From Lysobacter sp. GX 14042 (lineage in GTDB: Bacteria > Pseudomonadota > Gammaproteobacteria > Xanthomonadales > Xanthomonadaceae), in assembly GCF_021390425.1 (NCBI RefSeq), contig NZ_JAJUWY010000002.1:434001-498000 (forward strand): a stretch of 64,000 nucleotides of DNA, given 5' to 3'. The stretch's first letter is position 1. Each line of letters opens with the position of its first letter. The translations under genes and the position numbers were made by a program. The notes beneath the pieces were generated by a model that was not told the origin of the DNA, did no database searches, and saw only the letters and a program-made list of their open reading frames with translations. Shown here in pieces: positions 37,685-47,659 of this stretch.

Positions 37685-40141
37685 ATGGCCCGCAACCTCC
37701 TAATCGTCGAGTCGCCCGCCAAGGCGCGCACGATCAACAAGTACCTGGGCAAGGACTTCACCGTGCTGGCCTCCTACGGCCATGTGCGCGACCTGGTGCC
37801 CAAGGAGGGAGCGGTCGACCCCGACGCCGGGTTCGCCATGCGCTACGACGTGATCGAGAAGAACCAGAAACACGTCGACGCCATCGCCAAGGCCGCAAAA
37901 TCCGCCGAGAACCTCTACCTGGCCACCGACCCGGACCGCGAGGGCGAGGCGATCAGCTGGCATATCGCCGAGATCCTGCGCGAGCGCGGCCTGCTGAAGG
38001 ACAAGCCGCTGCAGCGGGTGGTGTTCACCGAGATCACCCCGCGCGCGATCAAGGAAGCGATCGCCAGTCCACGCGGACTGGCGGTGCCGTTGGTCGATGC
38101 GCAGCAGGCGCGCCGGGCGCTGGACTACCTGGTTGGCTTCAACCTCTCGCCGGTGCTGTGGCGCAAGGTCCAGCGCGGGCTGTCCGCCGGCCGGGTGCAG
38201 AGCCCGGCACTGCGGATGATCGTCGAGCGCGAGGAGGAGATCGAGGCTTTCACCGCGCGCGAGTACTGGAGCCTGGAGGCCGAGTGCCGGCACCCCTCGC
38301 AGGTCTTCAATGCCCGGCTGGTGAAGCTGGACGGGGCGAAGTTCGAACAGTTCACCATCACCGATGGCGGGACCGCCGAGGACGCCCGCAACCGCATTGC
38401 CCGCGATGCCGGCGGGGTGCTCCAGGTCACCGACGTCAGCCGCAAGGAGCGCAAGCGCCGCCCGGCACCGCCGTTCACCACCTCGACCCTGCAGCAGGAG
38501 GCCGCGCGCAAGCTCGGCTTCACCACCAAGCGCACCATGCAGGTGGCGCAGAAGCTGTACGAGGGCGTGGCACTCGGCGATGAAGGCACGGTCGGCCTGA
38601 TCAGCTACATGCGTACCGACTCGGTGAACCTGTCGGGCGAGGCGCTGTCCGAGATCCGCGACGTGATCGCGCGTGACTTCGGCACCGGCGCGGTCCCCGA
38701 CAAGCCGAACTTCTACAAGTCCAAGACCAAGAACGCCCAGGAGGCCCACGAGGCGGTGCGCCCGACCTCCGCCCTGCGCACGCCGGCCCAGGTGGCGCGG
38801 TTCCTGGACGATGACGGCCGCCGGTTGTACGAGCTGGTGTGGAAGCGTGCGGTCGCCAGCCAGATGGTGCCGGCCACGCTCAACACCGTCTCCATCGACC
38901 TGGCCGCCGGAAGCGAGCATTCCTTCCGGGTGTCGGGCACCACGGTGGTCGACCCCGGCTTCCTGGCAGTCTACGAGGAAGGCCGCGACCAGCGCGCCGC
39001 CGATGCCGAGGACGAGGGCCGCAAGCTGCCGCCGATGCAGCCCGGCGACCGGATCCCGCTGGAAGCGGTCATCGCCAACCAGCACTTCACCGAGCCGCCG
39101 CCGCGCTACTCCGAGGCCAGCCTGGTCAAGGCGCTGGAGGAGTACGGCATCGGCCGGCCTTCCACCTACGCCTCGATCATCGCCACCCTGCTGTTCCGCA
39201 AGTACGTGGAACTGGAAAGCCGCCGCTTTCGCCCGACCGACGTCGGCCGCGCGGTCAGCAAGTTCCTCTCCGGCCACTTCACCCGCTACGTGGACTACGA
39301 CTTCACCGCGAAGCTGGAGGACGAGCTCGACGCGGTCAGCCGCGGCGAGGAGGAATGGGTCCCGTTGATGGAGCGCTTCTGGGCGCCGTTCAAGCAGCTG
39401 GTCGAGGACAAGAAGGAGTCGCTGGACAAGGTCGACGCCGGCAGTGTCCGCATCCTGGGCGACGACCCGGCCAGCGGCCGTCCGGTCAGCGCGCGCATCG
39501 GCAAGTACGGCCCGCTGGTGCAGATGGGCACCGTCGAGGACGAGGAGAAGCCGAAGTTCGCCTCGCTGCAGCCGGGCCAGAGCATCTACTCGATCACCCT
39601 GGAGCAGGCGCTGGAGCTGTTCAAGATGCCGCGCACCCTGGGCGAGCACGACGGCGAGGTTGTCACCGTCGGCATCGGCCGCTTCGGCCCCTTCGCCAAG
39701 CGCGGCAGCACCTACGCCTCGCTGCAGAAGGAAGACGACCCCTACACCATCGAACTCGACCGGGCGGTGTTCCTGATCGAGGAGAAGGAGGAGATCGCCC
39801 GCAACCGGATCATCCGCCAGTGGGAGGGCAGCGATGTCCAGGTTCTCAACGGGCGTTTCGGCCCGTACATCAGCAACGGCCAGCTCAATGCCAAGATCCC
39901 CAAGGATGCGGAGCCGGCCTCGCTGAGCCAGGAGGAGGCCACCCGCCTGCTGGAGGAAACCGGCAAGCCGGCACGCGGTCGCTTCGCCAAGAAGGCAGCG
40001 AAGAAGGTGGCGAAGAAGGCCGCCGCGAAGAAAGCGACGAAGGCGGCGAAGAAAACCGCGGCGAAAAAGGCCGCCAGGAAGACCGTCAAGAAGGCCGCCA
40101 GGAAGACCGCCGCGAAGAAGGTCGCCAAGACCGCCGACTGA
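37685..40141 (+). CDS. topA: DNA topoisomerase I
   Basis: A type IA topoisomerase that relaxes negative supercoils, 818 residues. The Toprim domain carries E in LIVESPAKA and the acidic triad in ATDPDREGEAISWH; the active-site Tyr308 lies in SYMRTDS. The C-terminal part has topo_C-type repeats (GRFGPFAKRG, NGRFGPYISNG), without the Cys4 zinc ribbons of E. coli TopA. The last 55 residues are an almost pure Lys/Ala/Arg tail (KKAAKK-type repeats), probably a DNA-binding tail. A TATAGT at 37583 may be its -10. It overlaps tsaC as TGATG. Confidence 0.96.
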   Translation: MARNLLIVESPAKARTINKYLGKDFTVLASYGHVRDLVPKEGAVDPDAGFAMRYDVIEKNQKHVDAIAKAAKSAENLYLATDPDREGEAISWHIAEILRERGLLKDKPLQRVVFTEITPRAIKEAIASPRGLAVPLVDAQQARRALDYLVGFNLSPVLWRKVQRGLSAGRVQSPALRMIVEREEEIEAFTAREYWSLEAECRHPSQVFNARLVKLDGAKFEQFTITDGGTAEDARNRIARDAGGVLQVTDVSRKERKRRPAPPFTTSTLQQEAARKLGFTTKRTMQVAQKLYEGVALGDEGTVGLISYMRTDSVNLSGEALSEIRDVIARDFGTGAVPDKPNFYKSKTKNAQEAHEAVRPTSALRTPAQVARFLDDDGRRLYELVWKRAVASQMVPATLNTVSIDLAAGSEHSFRVSGTTVVDPGFLAVYEEGRDQRAADAEDEGRKLPPMQPGDRIPLEAVIANQHFTEPPPRYSEASLVKALEEYGIGRPSTYASIIATLLFRKYVELESRRFRPTDVGRAVSKFLSGHFTRYVDYDFTAKLEDELDAVSRGEEEWVPLMERFWAPFKQLVEDKKESLDKVDAGSVRILGDDPASGRPVSARIGKYGPLVQMGTVEDEEKPKFASLQPGQSIYSITLEQALELFKMPRTLGEHDGEVVTVGIGRFGPFAKRGSTYASLQKEDDPYTIELDRAVFLIEEKEEIARNRIIRQWEGSDVQVLNGRFGPYISNGQLNAKIPKDAEPASLSQEEATRLLEETGKPARGRFAKKAAKKVAKKAAAKKATKAAKKTAAKKAARKTVKKAARKTAAKKVAKTAD

Positions 40142-40704
40142 TGCCTGGCCGGACCGACCTTGATGCTGCGGTCCTTGCCCTGGCGCGGGGCGGTCTCATC
40201 GCCTACCCGACCGAGGCCGTGTGGGGCCTGGGTTGCGACCCGTTCAACCAGGGCGCGGTGGAGCGGCTGCTCGCGCTCAAGCAGCGGCCGGTTTCCAAGG
40301 GGCTGATCCTGGTGGCCGCCTCGGCCGGGCAGTTCGACGGGCTCGCCGACTGGGCCGCGTTGCCGGAGTCCCGCCAGCATGCCGTCCACGACAGCTGGCC
40401 CGGCCCCAACACCTGGATCGTTCCGGTCACCGCTCGGGTCCCGCGCTGGATCTGCGGCGCGCATGCCGGCGTCGCGCTGCGGGTCAGTGCCCATCCGGTG
40501 GTGGCGGCGCTGTGCCGGGAGGCCGGAAGCCCGATCGTGTCGACCAGCGCCAACCTGGCCGGCCGGCCACCTGCCCGGAGGCGCGAGGCACTCGATCCGC
40601 GGCTGCTTGCCTCCCTTGATGCGGTCGTGGAGGGCGAGACCGGCGGACTGGCGACACCCACCGAGATCCGCGATGCCCGCAGCGGGAAAGTACTTCGCCC
40701 CTGA
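40141..40704 (+). CDS. tsaC: Threonylcarbamoyl-AMP synthase (TsaC/YrdC)
   Basis: Makes L-threonylcarbamoyl-AMP from Thr, bicarbonate and ATP for the t6A37 modification of ANN-decoding tRNAs; 187 residues. GGLIAYPTEAVWGLGCDPFN, LLALKQRPVSKGLILVAAS, WPGPNTWIVP and SPIVSTSANLAGRP are the family motifs. The ATG overlaps the topA stop (TGATG), so it depends on topA transcription. Confidence 0.94.
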   Translation: MPGRTDLDAAVLALARGGLIAYPTEAVWGLGCDPFNQGAVERLLALKQRPVSKGLILVAASAGQFDGLADWAALPESRQHAVHDSWPGPNTWIVPVTARVPRWICGAHAGVALRVSAHPVVAALCREAGSPIVSTSANLAGRPPARRREALDPRLLASLDAVVEGETGGLATPTEIRDARSGKVLRP

Positions 40705-40773
40705 ACCCGGGGCCGGTCAGGCCTACCGGTCCCGCTCACCCGCGGCGATGGCGGCCTGAGGCAAGATGCGCCC

Positions 40774-41607
40774 ATGCATGGCCGATCCGTCCTGACCTTG
40801 CCTGCCTTCCCCGTGCTGGTGGCACTGGCGCTGGTGCCCACAGGCGCCGGCTCCGCGGAGCCGCAGTCCGCCGACCCGGAGGCGGTCACCATCTACCACT
40901 GCACCGATGCCCGGGGGCAGCCGGTGATCCGCGACAGCCCGTGCGCCGCCGGCCAGACCGAGCGCCGGGTGACCACCCTGCAGCGCCCGGTCGACCCGCC
41001 GTCACCGCCACCCGCGCCGCCCGCACCGGCGGAGCCTGCGCCGCCACCCGCGGCCGCCGCTGCGACCCGCACGGTCATCGCTCGTGCCCCGGCGCCGATG
41101 TACGAGTGCACGACGCCGGAGGGGGACACCTACACCAGCGACGACGGCCAGGGGAATCCGCGCTGGGTGCCGTTGTGGACGCTGGGCTACGGCGTCCACT
41201 CCCGTCATCCGCAGCCGCCCCGGCGGGAAGCGCCGCCACGCATGCGGCCGCCCATCGGCGCACCGGTGCGGCCGGCCGCGGCGGGTGCACCGACCGGCAG
41301 CGGCTTCCATTTCGACGGCGTGGGCCGCCCCTCGCCGGAACTGCCGCGCAACCAGCCGCGCCCGCCACAGGCGCCGCCGGCGGAACAGGGCGGCCACTGG
41401 CACCATCACGGCGGCGTTCCCTACGCCGCTGGAGGTACCTGGGTACAGGACAGTTGCCGTCTGCTTCCGCAGCACGAGGCATGCGAGCTGCTGCGCGAGC
41501 GCAGCTGGACGCTGCGCCAGCGCTTCAACCATGCGCTGCAGGGCGAACAGCGCGAGATCACCGCCGAGCGCAAGCGGATCGCCCTGCGGATGGAGAGCGA
41601 CTGCTGA
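40774..41607 (+). CDS. Exported DUF4124-like proline-rich protein
   Basis: A 277-residue protein with an N-terminal signal (about 1-29, ending TGAGSA). Residues 35-60 (IYHCTDARGQPVIRDSPCAA) match the start of DUF4124 domains, then a Pro/Ala-rich linker and a second short Cys-containing module (MYECTTPEGDTYTSDDGQG). The C-terminal 70 residues include CRLLPQHEACELLRERSW and a helical, charged end. Periplasmic or surface exposed; the function is unknown. Confidence 0.75.
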   Translation: MHGRSVLTLPAFPVLVALALVPTGAGSAEPQSADPEAVTIYHCTDARGQPVIRDSPCAAGQTERRVTTLQRPVDPPSPPPAPPAPAEPAPPPAAAAATRTVIARAPAPMYECTTPEGDTYTSDDGQGNPRWVPLWTLGYGVHSRHPQPPRREAPPRMRPPIGAPVRPAAAGAPTGSGFHFDGVGRPSPELPRNQPRPPQAPPAEQGGHWHHHGGVPYAAGGTWVQDSCRLLPQHEACELLRERSWTLRQRFNHALQGEQREITAERKRIALRMESDC

Positions 41608-41641
41608 CCGTCCGCCGTGACCCGGCTGTCGGCAGTCCCGC

Positions 41642-42778
41642 CTATGCCCCGCGAATGCCCCTCGGCATCCGCTTGAGGCCACACAGCAGTTCATAGGCGC
41701 TGGTGCCGCAGTGCCGCGCCAGCTCGTCGGCCCGCACCCTGTCGCCCCACAGCTGCACCGGGGTGCCGACGGTCGCGTCGGGATGGCCGGACAGGTCCAC
41801 CGTCAGCATGTCCATCGAGACCCGCCCCGCCAGCCGGCCCGGCCGGCCGTCGATCGACACCGGGGTGCCATCGGGGGCGAACTGCGGATAGCCGTCGGCG
41901 TAGCCCATGGCCACCACGCCGATCCGCATCGGCATCGGGGTGACGTAGCGGGCGCCATAGCCGACCGGCTCGCCGGCGGCCAGCTCGCGCACCGCGATCA
42001 GCTTCGACTCGACGGTCATGACCGGGCGCAGCAGGTCGGCCCCGGCGTGGGGACCGGCGAACGGGTTGGCGCCGTAAAGCATCAGGCCGGGGCGCGCCCA
42101 GGAAGTGCCGCCCTCCTCCCGGCTCCGTTCCGCATCCGCGTCCCGGTCCGCAGGCGGGGTGGGGAGGACAGCGGGCCAGCCCAGGATGGCGGCGGAGTTG
42201 CAGAGGCTGGCCACCGGACGCTCGTCCAGACCCGCGAGCACATCGCTGAAGACGGCCGCCTGCTCCGCGGTGCGGCTGCTGTCGAGTTCGTCGGCACGGG
42301 CGAAGTGGGTCATCGCGACCAGTCCGGCGACCTGTGGCAGGGCACGCAGGCGCCGCCAGGCACCGGTGAACTCCGCCGGGGACAGGCCGAGGCGGTGCAT
42401 GCCCGAATCCAGCTTCACCCAGACCTGCAGCGGGGCCGACAGGCGCGCGCGGGCGATCGCCTCGACCTGCCAGGGCGCCTGCACCACGGTCCACAGCCGG
42501 TGGCGGTCGATCAGTTCGAGCTCGGCGGCTTCGAAGAAGCCTTCCAGCAGCAGGATCGGCGCGGTGATGCCGGCCTCGCGCAGCTCCAGCGCCTCCTCGA
42601 TCGCGGCCACCGCGAAGCCGTCGGCCTCCGCTTCCAGCGCACGGGCGCAGGCCACCGCGCCATGGCCGTAGGCATCGGCCTTGACCACCGCCAGCGCGCG
42701 CCCGCCGCCCAGCCGCCGGGCCAGGCGGTAGTTGTGCCGCAGCGCCTGCAGGTCGATCAGCGCGCGGGCGGGGCGCAA
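41642..42778 (-). CDS. alr: Alanine racemase, PLP-dependent
   Basis: Interconverts L- and D-alanine; 378 residues from a TTG at 42778 ([20 protein letters not shown], the family N-terminus). The PLP Lys33 lies in [10 protein letters not shown] and the catalytic Tyr in [16 protein letters not shown] is also conserved. It overlaps dadA by 22 bases, so racemase and dehydrogenase are co-translated: together they convert L-Ala through D-Ala to pyruvate, the catabolic dad pathway. The racemase may therefore be the DadX type. Confidence 0.95.
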   Translation of the reverse strand: MRPARALIDLQALRHNYRLARRLGGGRALAVVKADAYGHGAVACARALEAEADGFAVAAIEEALELREAGITAPILLLEGFFEAAELELIDRHRLWTVVQAPWQVEAIARARLSAPLQVWVKLDSGMHRLGLSPAEFTGAWRRLRALPQVAGLVAMTHFARADELDSSRTAEQAAVFSDVLAGLDERPVASLCNSAAILGWPAVLPTPPADRDADAERSREEGGTSWARPGLMLYGANPFAGPHAGADLLRPVMTVESKLIAVRELAAGEPVGYGARYVTPMPMRIGVVAMGYADGYPQFAPDGTPVSIDGRPGRLAGRVSMDMLTVDLSGHPDATVGTPVQLWGDRVRADELARHCGTSAYELLCGLKRMPRGIRGA

Positions 42779-44067
42779 GGCTCCAGCTCCTGGGAAATGG
42801 GGCGCGCCTTGCGGCCGCCATAACGGCTGATGTCCAGGCCCTCGGTGCTGATCTGCGGCTGGCGCGAGGACATCAGGTCGGCCAGGTAGCGGCCCGAGCC
42901 GGCGGCCATGGTCCAGCCCAGGGTGCCGTGGCCGGTGTTGAGGTACAGGTTGGGCCAGGCGGTCGCGCCCACCACCGGGGTGCTGTCCGGGGTGGCCGGG
43001 CGCAGGCCGGTCCACAGCTCGGCCGCCGGCACGTCGGCGGCACCGGGATAGAGATCGTTGATCACCTTCTCCAGGGTCGCCCGGCGGCGCGGGGACAGCG
43101 ACAGGTCGAAGCCGGACACCTCGGCCATGCCGCCCATGCGGATGCGGTCGTCGAAGCGGGTGATCGCGATCTTGTAGCTCTCGTCGAGCACGGTGGAAAC
43201 CGGCGCGCACGCGGCGTCCAGGATCGGCAGGGTCAGCGAGTAGCCCTTGAGCGGGTAGACCGGCAGGTCCAGGCCCAGCGGCCGGACCATCGGCGCGCTG
43301 TAGCTGCCCAGGGCCACGACGTAGCGGTCGGCGACCTCCAGCGCGCCGTCGACCTGCACTCCGGTCACCCGGCCGCCGTCATGCTCGATGCGCTCGATCC
43401 GGGTGCACAGCCGGAACTCGACCCCGGCCTGGCGCGCCATCTCCGCCAGTTCGCGAGTGAAGATCTCGCAGTCCCCGGTCTCGTCGTGGGGCAGCCGCAG
43501 GCCACCGGCGATCGACGCGCCGGCATGGGCCAGGCCCGGCTCGACGGCCACCGTTCCGGCGCGGTCGAGCAGTTCGTAGGGCACGCCGTACTCCCGGAGC
43601 ACGGCGATGTCCTTGGCCGCATCGTCCAGCTGGGCCTGGGTACGGAACAGCTGCAGGGTGCCGAGCTGGCGCTCCTCGTAATGGATGCCGGTCGCCCTGC
43701 GCAGCTCGACCATGCAGTCGCGGCTGTACTCGGCCAGGCGGACCATGCGCGCCTTGTTGACGGCGTAGCGCGAGGCGGTGCAGTTGCGCAGCATCCGCGC
43801 CATCCACAGGTACTGGCGCGGGTCCAGCGTGGGCTTGATCGCCAGCGGGGCATGGCGCGAGAGCAGCCACTTGACCGCCTTGAGCGGCACCTTGGGCGCG
43901 GCCCACGGCGAGGCGTAGCCGGGGGAGACCTGGCCGGCATTGGCGAAGCTGGTTTCCCGCGCCACCGCGGGCTGGCGGTCGAGCACCACCACCTCATGGC
44001 CGGCCTGGGCCAAGTACCAGGCACTGCACACGCCGATCACGCCACCACCCAGCACCAGGACACGCAT
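42757..44067 (-). CDS. dadA: D-amino acid dehydrogenase
   Basis: A membrane-associated flavoprotein that oxidises D-alanine to pyruvate, 436 residues. [20 protein letters not shown] is the FAD-binding start. The ATG at 44067 is preferred over one six bases upstream because GGAG (44077-44080) is eight bases away. The C-terminal [20 protein letters not shown] closes the FAD site. In an operon with alr and divergent from an Lrp-family gene, its probable regulator. Confidence 0.95.
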   Translation of the reverse strand: MRVLVLGGGVIGVCSAWYLAQAGHEVVVLDRQPAVARETSFANAGQVSPGYASPWAAPKVPLKAVKWLLSRHAPLAIKPTLDPRQYLWMARMLRNCTASRYAVNKARMVRLAEYSRDCMVELRRATGIHYEERQLGTLQLFRTQAQLDDAAKDIAVLREYGVPYELLDRAGTVAVEPGLAHAGASIAGGLRLPHDETGDCEIFTRELAEMARQAGVEFRLCTRIERIEHDGGRVTGVQVDGALEVADRYVVALGSYSAPMVRPLGLDLPVYPLKGYSLTLPILDAACAPVSTVLDESYKIAITRFDDRIRMGGMAEVSGFDLSLSPRRRATLEKVINDLYPGAADVPAAELWTGLRPATPDSTPVVGATAWPNLYLNTGHGTLGWTMAAGSGRYLADLMSSRQPQISTEGLDISRYGGRKARPISQELEPCAPPAR

Positions 44068-44204
44068 GGACATCGCTCCGAGGGGCGGCTCGGGCCCGCC
44101 GCCGACAGGGCGGGAGTATAGGCCGGCGTCCACCGACGTTTTTCCTGACTTGGCGCGATAAAACAGGGATACTTCCGGTAGGTTCAGCCACTGTCCAGCC
44201 GCAG

Positions 44205-44708
44205 ATGCCCGTACGCAGCCGTGAACTCGACAAGATCGACCGCCGGATCCTGCGCATCCTCCAGGAGGAGGGGCGGATCTCCTTCACCGAGTTGGGCGAG
44301 CGGATCGGCCTGTCCACCTCCCCGTGCACCGAGCGGGTCCGCCGGCTGGAGCGCGAGGGAATCATCACCGGCTACCACGCCCGGCTGGATCCGCAGCAGG
44401 TGGGGGCCGGGCTGCTGGTGTTCGTGGAGATCAGCCTGGCCTACAAGTCCGGCGACATCTTCGAGGACTTCCGCGCCGCCGCGCTCAAGCTGCCCAACGT
44501 GCTGGAATGCCACCTGGTTTCGGGTGACTTCGACTACCTGATCAAGCTGCGGATCTCGGAGATGGCCTCCTACCGCAAGCTGCTGGGCACCACCCTGCTG
44601 GCGCTGCCGCACGTGCGCGAGTCCAAGAGCTACATCGTGATGGAAGAGGCCAAGGAAACCCTGAGCCTGCCCATCCCCGACCGCGGGCAGCGGGCTCAGA
44701 AGCCGTAG
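44205..44708 (+). CDS. Lrp/AsnC family transcriptional regulator
   Basis: A 167-residue regulator: HTH at about 8-60 ([40 protein letters not shown]), then the RAM ligand-binding domain ([13 protein letters not shown]-type segment, here [18 protein letters not shown]). Divergent from dadA with a 137-base shared region, the arrangement of Lrp/DadR-type control of alanine catabolism, so alanine or leucine is a likely effector. The 3' end overlaps the convergent SDR gene by 13 bases. Confidence 0.93.
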   Translation: MPVRSRELDKIDRRILRILQEEGRISFTELGERIGLSTSPCTERVRRLEREGIITGYHARLDPQQVGAGLLVFVEISLAYKSGDIFEDFRAAALKLPNVLECHLVSGDFDYLIKLRISEMASYRKLLGTTLLALPHVRESKSYIVMEEAKETLSLPIPDRGQRAQKP

Positions 44709-45472
44709 CGCAGGAAGCCGCCGTCCACCGCGATGCACTCGCCGGTGATGTAGCCGGCCGCCGGAAGGCACAGGAAGGCGACCGCCGCGGCCACCTCCTC
44801 CGGCTCGCCGATGCGGCCCAGCGGGGTGCGCTCGAGCACCTCGTCCAGGTAGTCGGCATCGGCCAGCGCGCCGGAGGTGCGCCGGGTGCGGATGTACCAC
44901 GGCGCCACCGCGTTGACCCGGATGCCGTCGCCGGCCCACTCGACGGCCAGGTTGCGGGTCATCTGGTGCAGCGCCGCCTTGCTCATGCCGTAGGGCGCGC
45001 CGGTGCGCACGTGGGTGCTGCCCGACACGCTGCCGACGTTGACGATGCTGGCCGCGCCGTGGCGGGCCAGCAGCGGGTGCAGCTGCCGGCACAGCTCGAA
45101 GGCGGCGAACACGTTGAGCTCGAAGATCGCCCGGTACTCGTCCTCGGCGTAGTCGGTCGCCGCCCGCGGCAGGTTGCCGCCGGCGTTGTTGACCAGGATG
45201 TGCGGGCCCTCGCCGAGGTCCTCGATGCGGTCCAGCAGCTCGCCACGCGCGGAGGCGTCCGCGAGGTCGGCAACGTGGACATGCGCGCTGCGACCGGGGA
45301 ACAGCTCGACCAGTTCCTCGCGCACGCCATCCAGCGCGTCGGCATCGCGCCCGACCAGCAGCAGGTCGGCGCCGAAACCCGCCAGCTCGCGGGCGATCGC
45401 CCGGCCGATGCCGGCGCTGCCGCCGGTCACCACCGCCAGTTGTCCGTCCAGCCGCCAGCGCCTGGGGTCCAT
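44696..45472 (-). CDS. Short-chain dehydrogenase/reductase
   Basis: A 258-residue classical [18 protein letters not shown] binds NAD(P), VNNAGGN follows, the catalytic Ser lies in NVGSVSGS, and Tyr/Lys in [10 protein letters not shown]. The C-terminal [20 protein letters not shown] and [10 protein letters not shown] are typical. Closest in feel to tropinone-reductase-like SDRs; the substrate cannot be told. ATG at 45472; longer forms lack support. Confidence 0.93.
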   Translation of the reverse strand: MDPRRWRLDGQLAVVTGGSAGIGRAIARELAGFGADLLLVGRDADALDGVREELVELFPGRSAHVHVADLADASARGELLDRIEDLGEGPHILVNNAGGNLPRAATDYAEDEYRAIFELNVFAAFELCRQLHPLLARHGAASIVNVGSVSGSTHVRTGAPYGMSKAALHQMTRNLAVEWAGDGIRVNAVAPWYIRTRRTSGALADADYLDEVLERTPLGRIGEPEEVAAAVAFLCLPAAGYITGECIAVDGGFLRYGF

Positions 45473-45558
45473 CGTGCTCCTCGGATCGGTGTACGCCGCC
45501 TTGGCGCGGCCGGCCCTAGGATAGCGGCGTCGCCCCTCTCCGCACGAAGGAGACCGCC

Positions 45559-45687
45559 ATGCGCAGGACCTGGTACGCCACCGCCACCGCCATGGTGGCG
45601 GCACTCATGCTCGCCGCCTGCGGCCGCCCCGAACCCCCGGACCCCGAGCAGCCGCCCGAACCCCAGGCCGCCGACCAGCGCGGTTGA
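45559..45687 (+). CDS. Very small lipoprotein (42 aa)
   Basis: A 42-residue peptide with a strong ribosome site (AAGGAGA, seven bases before the ATG) and a complete lipoprotein signal: [21 protein letters not shown] with the lipobox LAAC and Cys21. The mature part is only a Pro/Glu-rich tail ([20 protein letters not shown] and a final G). Such entericidin-like or Pro-rich micro-lipoproteins are common and easily missed. Function unknown. Confidence 0.7.
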   Translation: MRRTWYATATAMVAALMLAACGRPEPPDPEQPPEPQAADQRG

Positions 45688-45732
45688 GGCTTCCGGCGCA
45701 ATACGCCGCCCCAGAGGGCGGCTATCGGCGCC

Positions 45733-47628
45733 CTACAGGCCCTCGGGGTCGCAGAAGCAGTGGGCCAGGGTCTTGACCGGCACGCCCGGGTCGCGCGCCA
45801 GCGCGTCGCGGAACAGCGCCAGGTCGCGCTCGACACCCGGAACCGCGGCGGTCACCAGGCCGCGGACCAGGTCGGAGTCGCGCAGCAGCATGGCGCCGAT
45901 GCCGCTGGAGGCGAAGCCGCCCATCCACTGCTGGAACGGGCTGCCCTGCTTCTCGATGTAGCGCACCCGGTAATGGTCCTCCTCGAGCCCGGCGAGCGTG
46001 GCGGCATGCGCCACGGCATCACCCAGGTAGCCCATCTCGTCGACCAAGCCGCGGTCCAGCGCCTGGGCCCCGCTCCAGACACGGCCGCGGGCGACCTGGT
46101 CGATCTGGTCGACACTCTGCCCGCGCGCCTGCGCCACCTTGCCGGTGAAGTCGCGGTAGCCCTTCTCGATGACCGACTGGATCACCGTACCCACCTGCGG
46201 GTCCAGCGGCCGGGTGATGTCGAAGGCACCGGCGATGGGGGTGGTGCCGACGCCGTCGGTGTGGATGCCCACCTTGTCCAGCGCCCGCGGCAGGGTCGGG
46301 AACATGCCGAAGATGCCGATCGAGCCGGTGATGGTCGACGGGTCGGCATAGATGCGCTCGGCATCCATGCTGATCCAGTAGCCGCCCGAAGCCGCCACGT
46401 CGCCCATCGACACCACCACCGGCTTGCCCGCCTCCTGCAGCGCGACCACCTCGCGGCGGATCTGCTCGGACGGGAACACCCCGCCACCGGGCGAGCTGAC
46501 CCGCAGTACCACGGCCTCGACGTGCTCGTCGTCGCGCGCCTCGCGCAGCAGTGCCGAGGTCGATTCGCCGCCGATCGTGCCGGGCGGCTGGTCGCCGTCG
46601 GTGATCGGGCCGGCCGCGACCACCACCGCCACCTGCGGGCGGGCATCGCCGGCGCTCTTGATCGCGCCCTTCCGGTGCGCGAGGTAGTCCTTCAGCGAGA
46701 TCTGGCGGTAGCCGTACTCGGCATCGGCATCGGCCACCCCGCGCTCGGTCATCAGGTCGCCGAACTGCTCGCGGGTCATCAGCCCGTCGGCCAGGCCGTG
46801 GGCGACCGCGTACTGGGCGACATCGCCGCCGGCCGCGGCAATGCCCTCCGGCAGGCTGTCGACGTCGGCCGCCAGTCGCGCCGGGTCGAGGCCGCGCCCC
46901 TCGCCGACGTCGGCGAGGTAGCGCTGCCACAGGTCGTTCATCCAGTACAGGTCGGCTTCCTTGGACTCCGGCGAGGCCGCGTCGAGGATGAACGGCTCGG
47001 CGGCCGACTTGTACTCGCCCACCTTGAACAGGTGGATGTCGACGCCGAGCTTGTCCTGGAGACCCTCGCGGTAGTACTGGCGGTAGCTGGCGAAGCCCTC
47101 CAGCAGCACGCCTCCACCCATCGGGTCGACGTACAGCTCGTCGGCATGGGAGGCGGCCAGGTACGGGCCCTGCATCATCCCCTCGCTGAAGGCGACCACC
47201 TGCTTGCCGGCTTCGCGCACGCGGTCCACCGCCGCGGCGACCTCGCGCCAGGAGGCCATGCCGCCACCGGTCAGCCCGTCCAGGTCCAGCACCACCCGTT
47301 CGATGTTGCCGTCCCCGGCGGCGTGGTCGAGCGCGGCCAGCAGGTCGCGCAGCTGCAGCTCGCCGCCCCGCTGGCCCATCCCCTCGGCGAGGGCACGGGT
47401 GAACGGGTCGGTGGTGTACTGCTCGACCAGCCGGTCTTCCGGCGCGATCACCAGCGCGGTGCGCCCATGCAGCGGCGCCAGCCCCTCGCCGGAGCCGAGG
47501 ATGGCGATGAACAGGAACAGCAGGAAGAAGAACAGCAGGTTGAGGATCAACCGCCGGGTGAAGTTCATCGCGTCCCAGACGCCGATGAAGAACCGGGCGA
47601 TGGGGCCGCGACGGGCGGGCTGGTTCAT
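45733..47628 (-). CDS. sppA: Signal peptide peptidase SppA (long form, S49)
   Basis: An inner membrane serine protease that digests cleaved signal peptides, 631 residues. One N-terminal membrane segment (LILNLLFFFLLFLFIAIL, about 25-43) is followed by two tandem S49 domains. The Lys general base is Lys207 in VGEYKSAAEPF and the Ser nucleophile is Ser414 in VAASGGYW. The length matches the 67-kDa gammaproteobacterial form. ATG at 47628, 31 bases after the MATE gene. Confidence 0.95.
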   Translation of the reverse strand: MNQPARRGPIARFFIGVWDAMNFTRRLILNLLFFFLLFLFIAILGSGEGLAPLHGRTALVIAPEDRLVEQYTTDPFTRALAEGMGQRGGELQLRDLLAALDHAAGDGNIERVVLDLDGLTGGGMASWREVAAAVDRVREAGKQVVAFSEGMMQGPYLAASHADELYVDPMGGGVLLEGFASYRQYYREGLQDKLGVDIHLFKVGEYKSAAEPFILDAASPESKEADLYWMNDLWQRYLADVGEGRGLDPARLAADVDSLPEGIAAAGGDVAQYAVAHGLADGLMTREQFGDLMTERGVADADAEYGYRQISLKDYLAHRKGAIKSAGDARPQVAVVVAAGPITDGDQPPGTIGGESTSALLREARDDEHVEAVVLRVSSPGGGVFPSEQIRREVVALQEAGKPVVVSMGDVAASGGYWISMDAERIYADPSTITGSIGIFGMFPTLPRALDKVGIHTDGVGTTPIAGAFDITRPLDPQVGTVIQSVIEKGYRDFTGKVAQARGQSVDQIDQVARGRVWSGAQALDRGLVDEMGYLGDAVAHAATLAGLEEDHYRVRYIEKQGSPFQQWMGGFASSGIGAMLLRDSDLVRGLVTAAVPGVERDLALFRDALARDPGVPVKTLAHCFCDPEGL

Positions 47629-47659
47629 TTTCGGTGGACTCCGTATCGATCGGCGCAGA

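Noticed and set aside
40020-40130. Tandem DNA repeat or CRISPR-like array at the topA end
   Set aside because: The periodicity is from Lys/Ala codons of the TopA tail; no spacers or conserved repeat unit.
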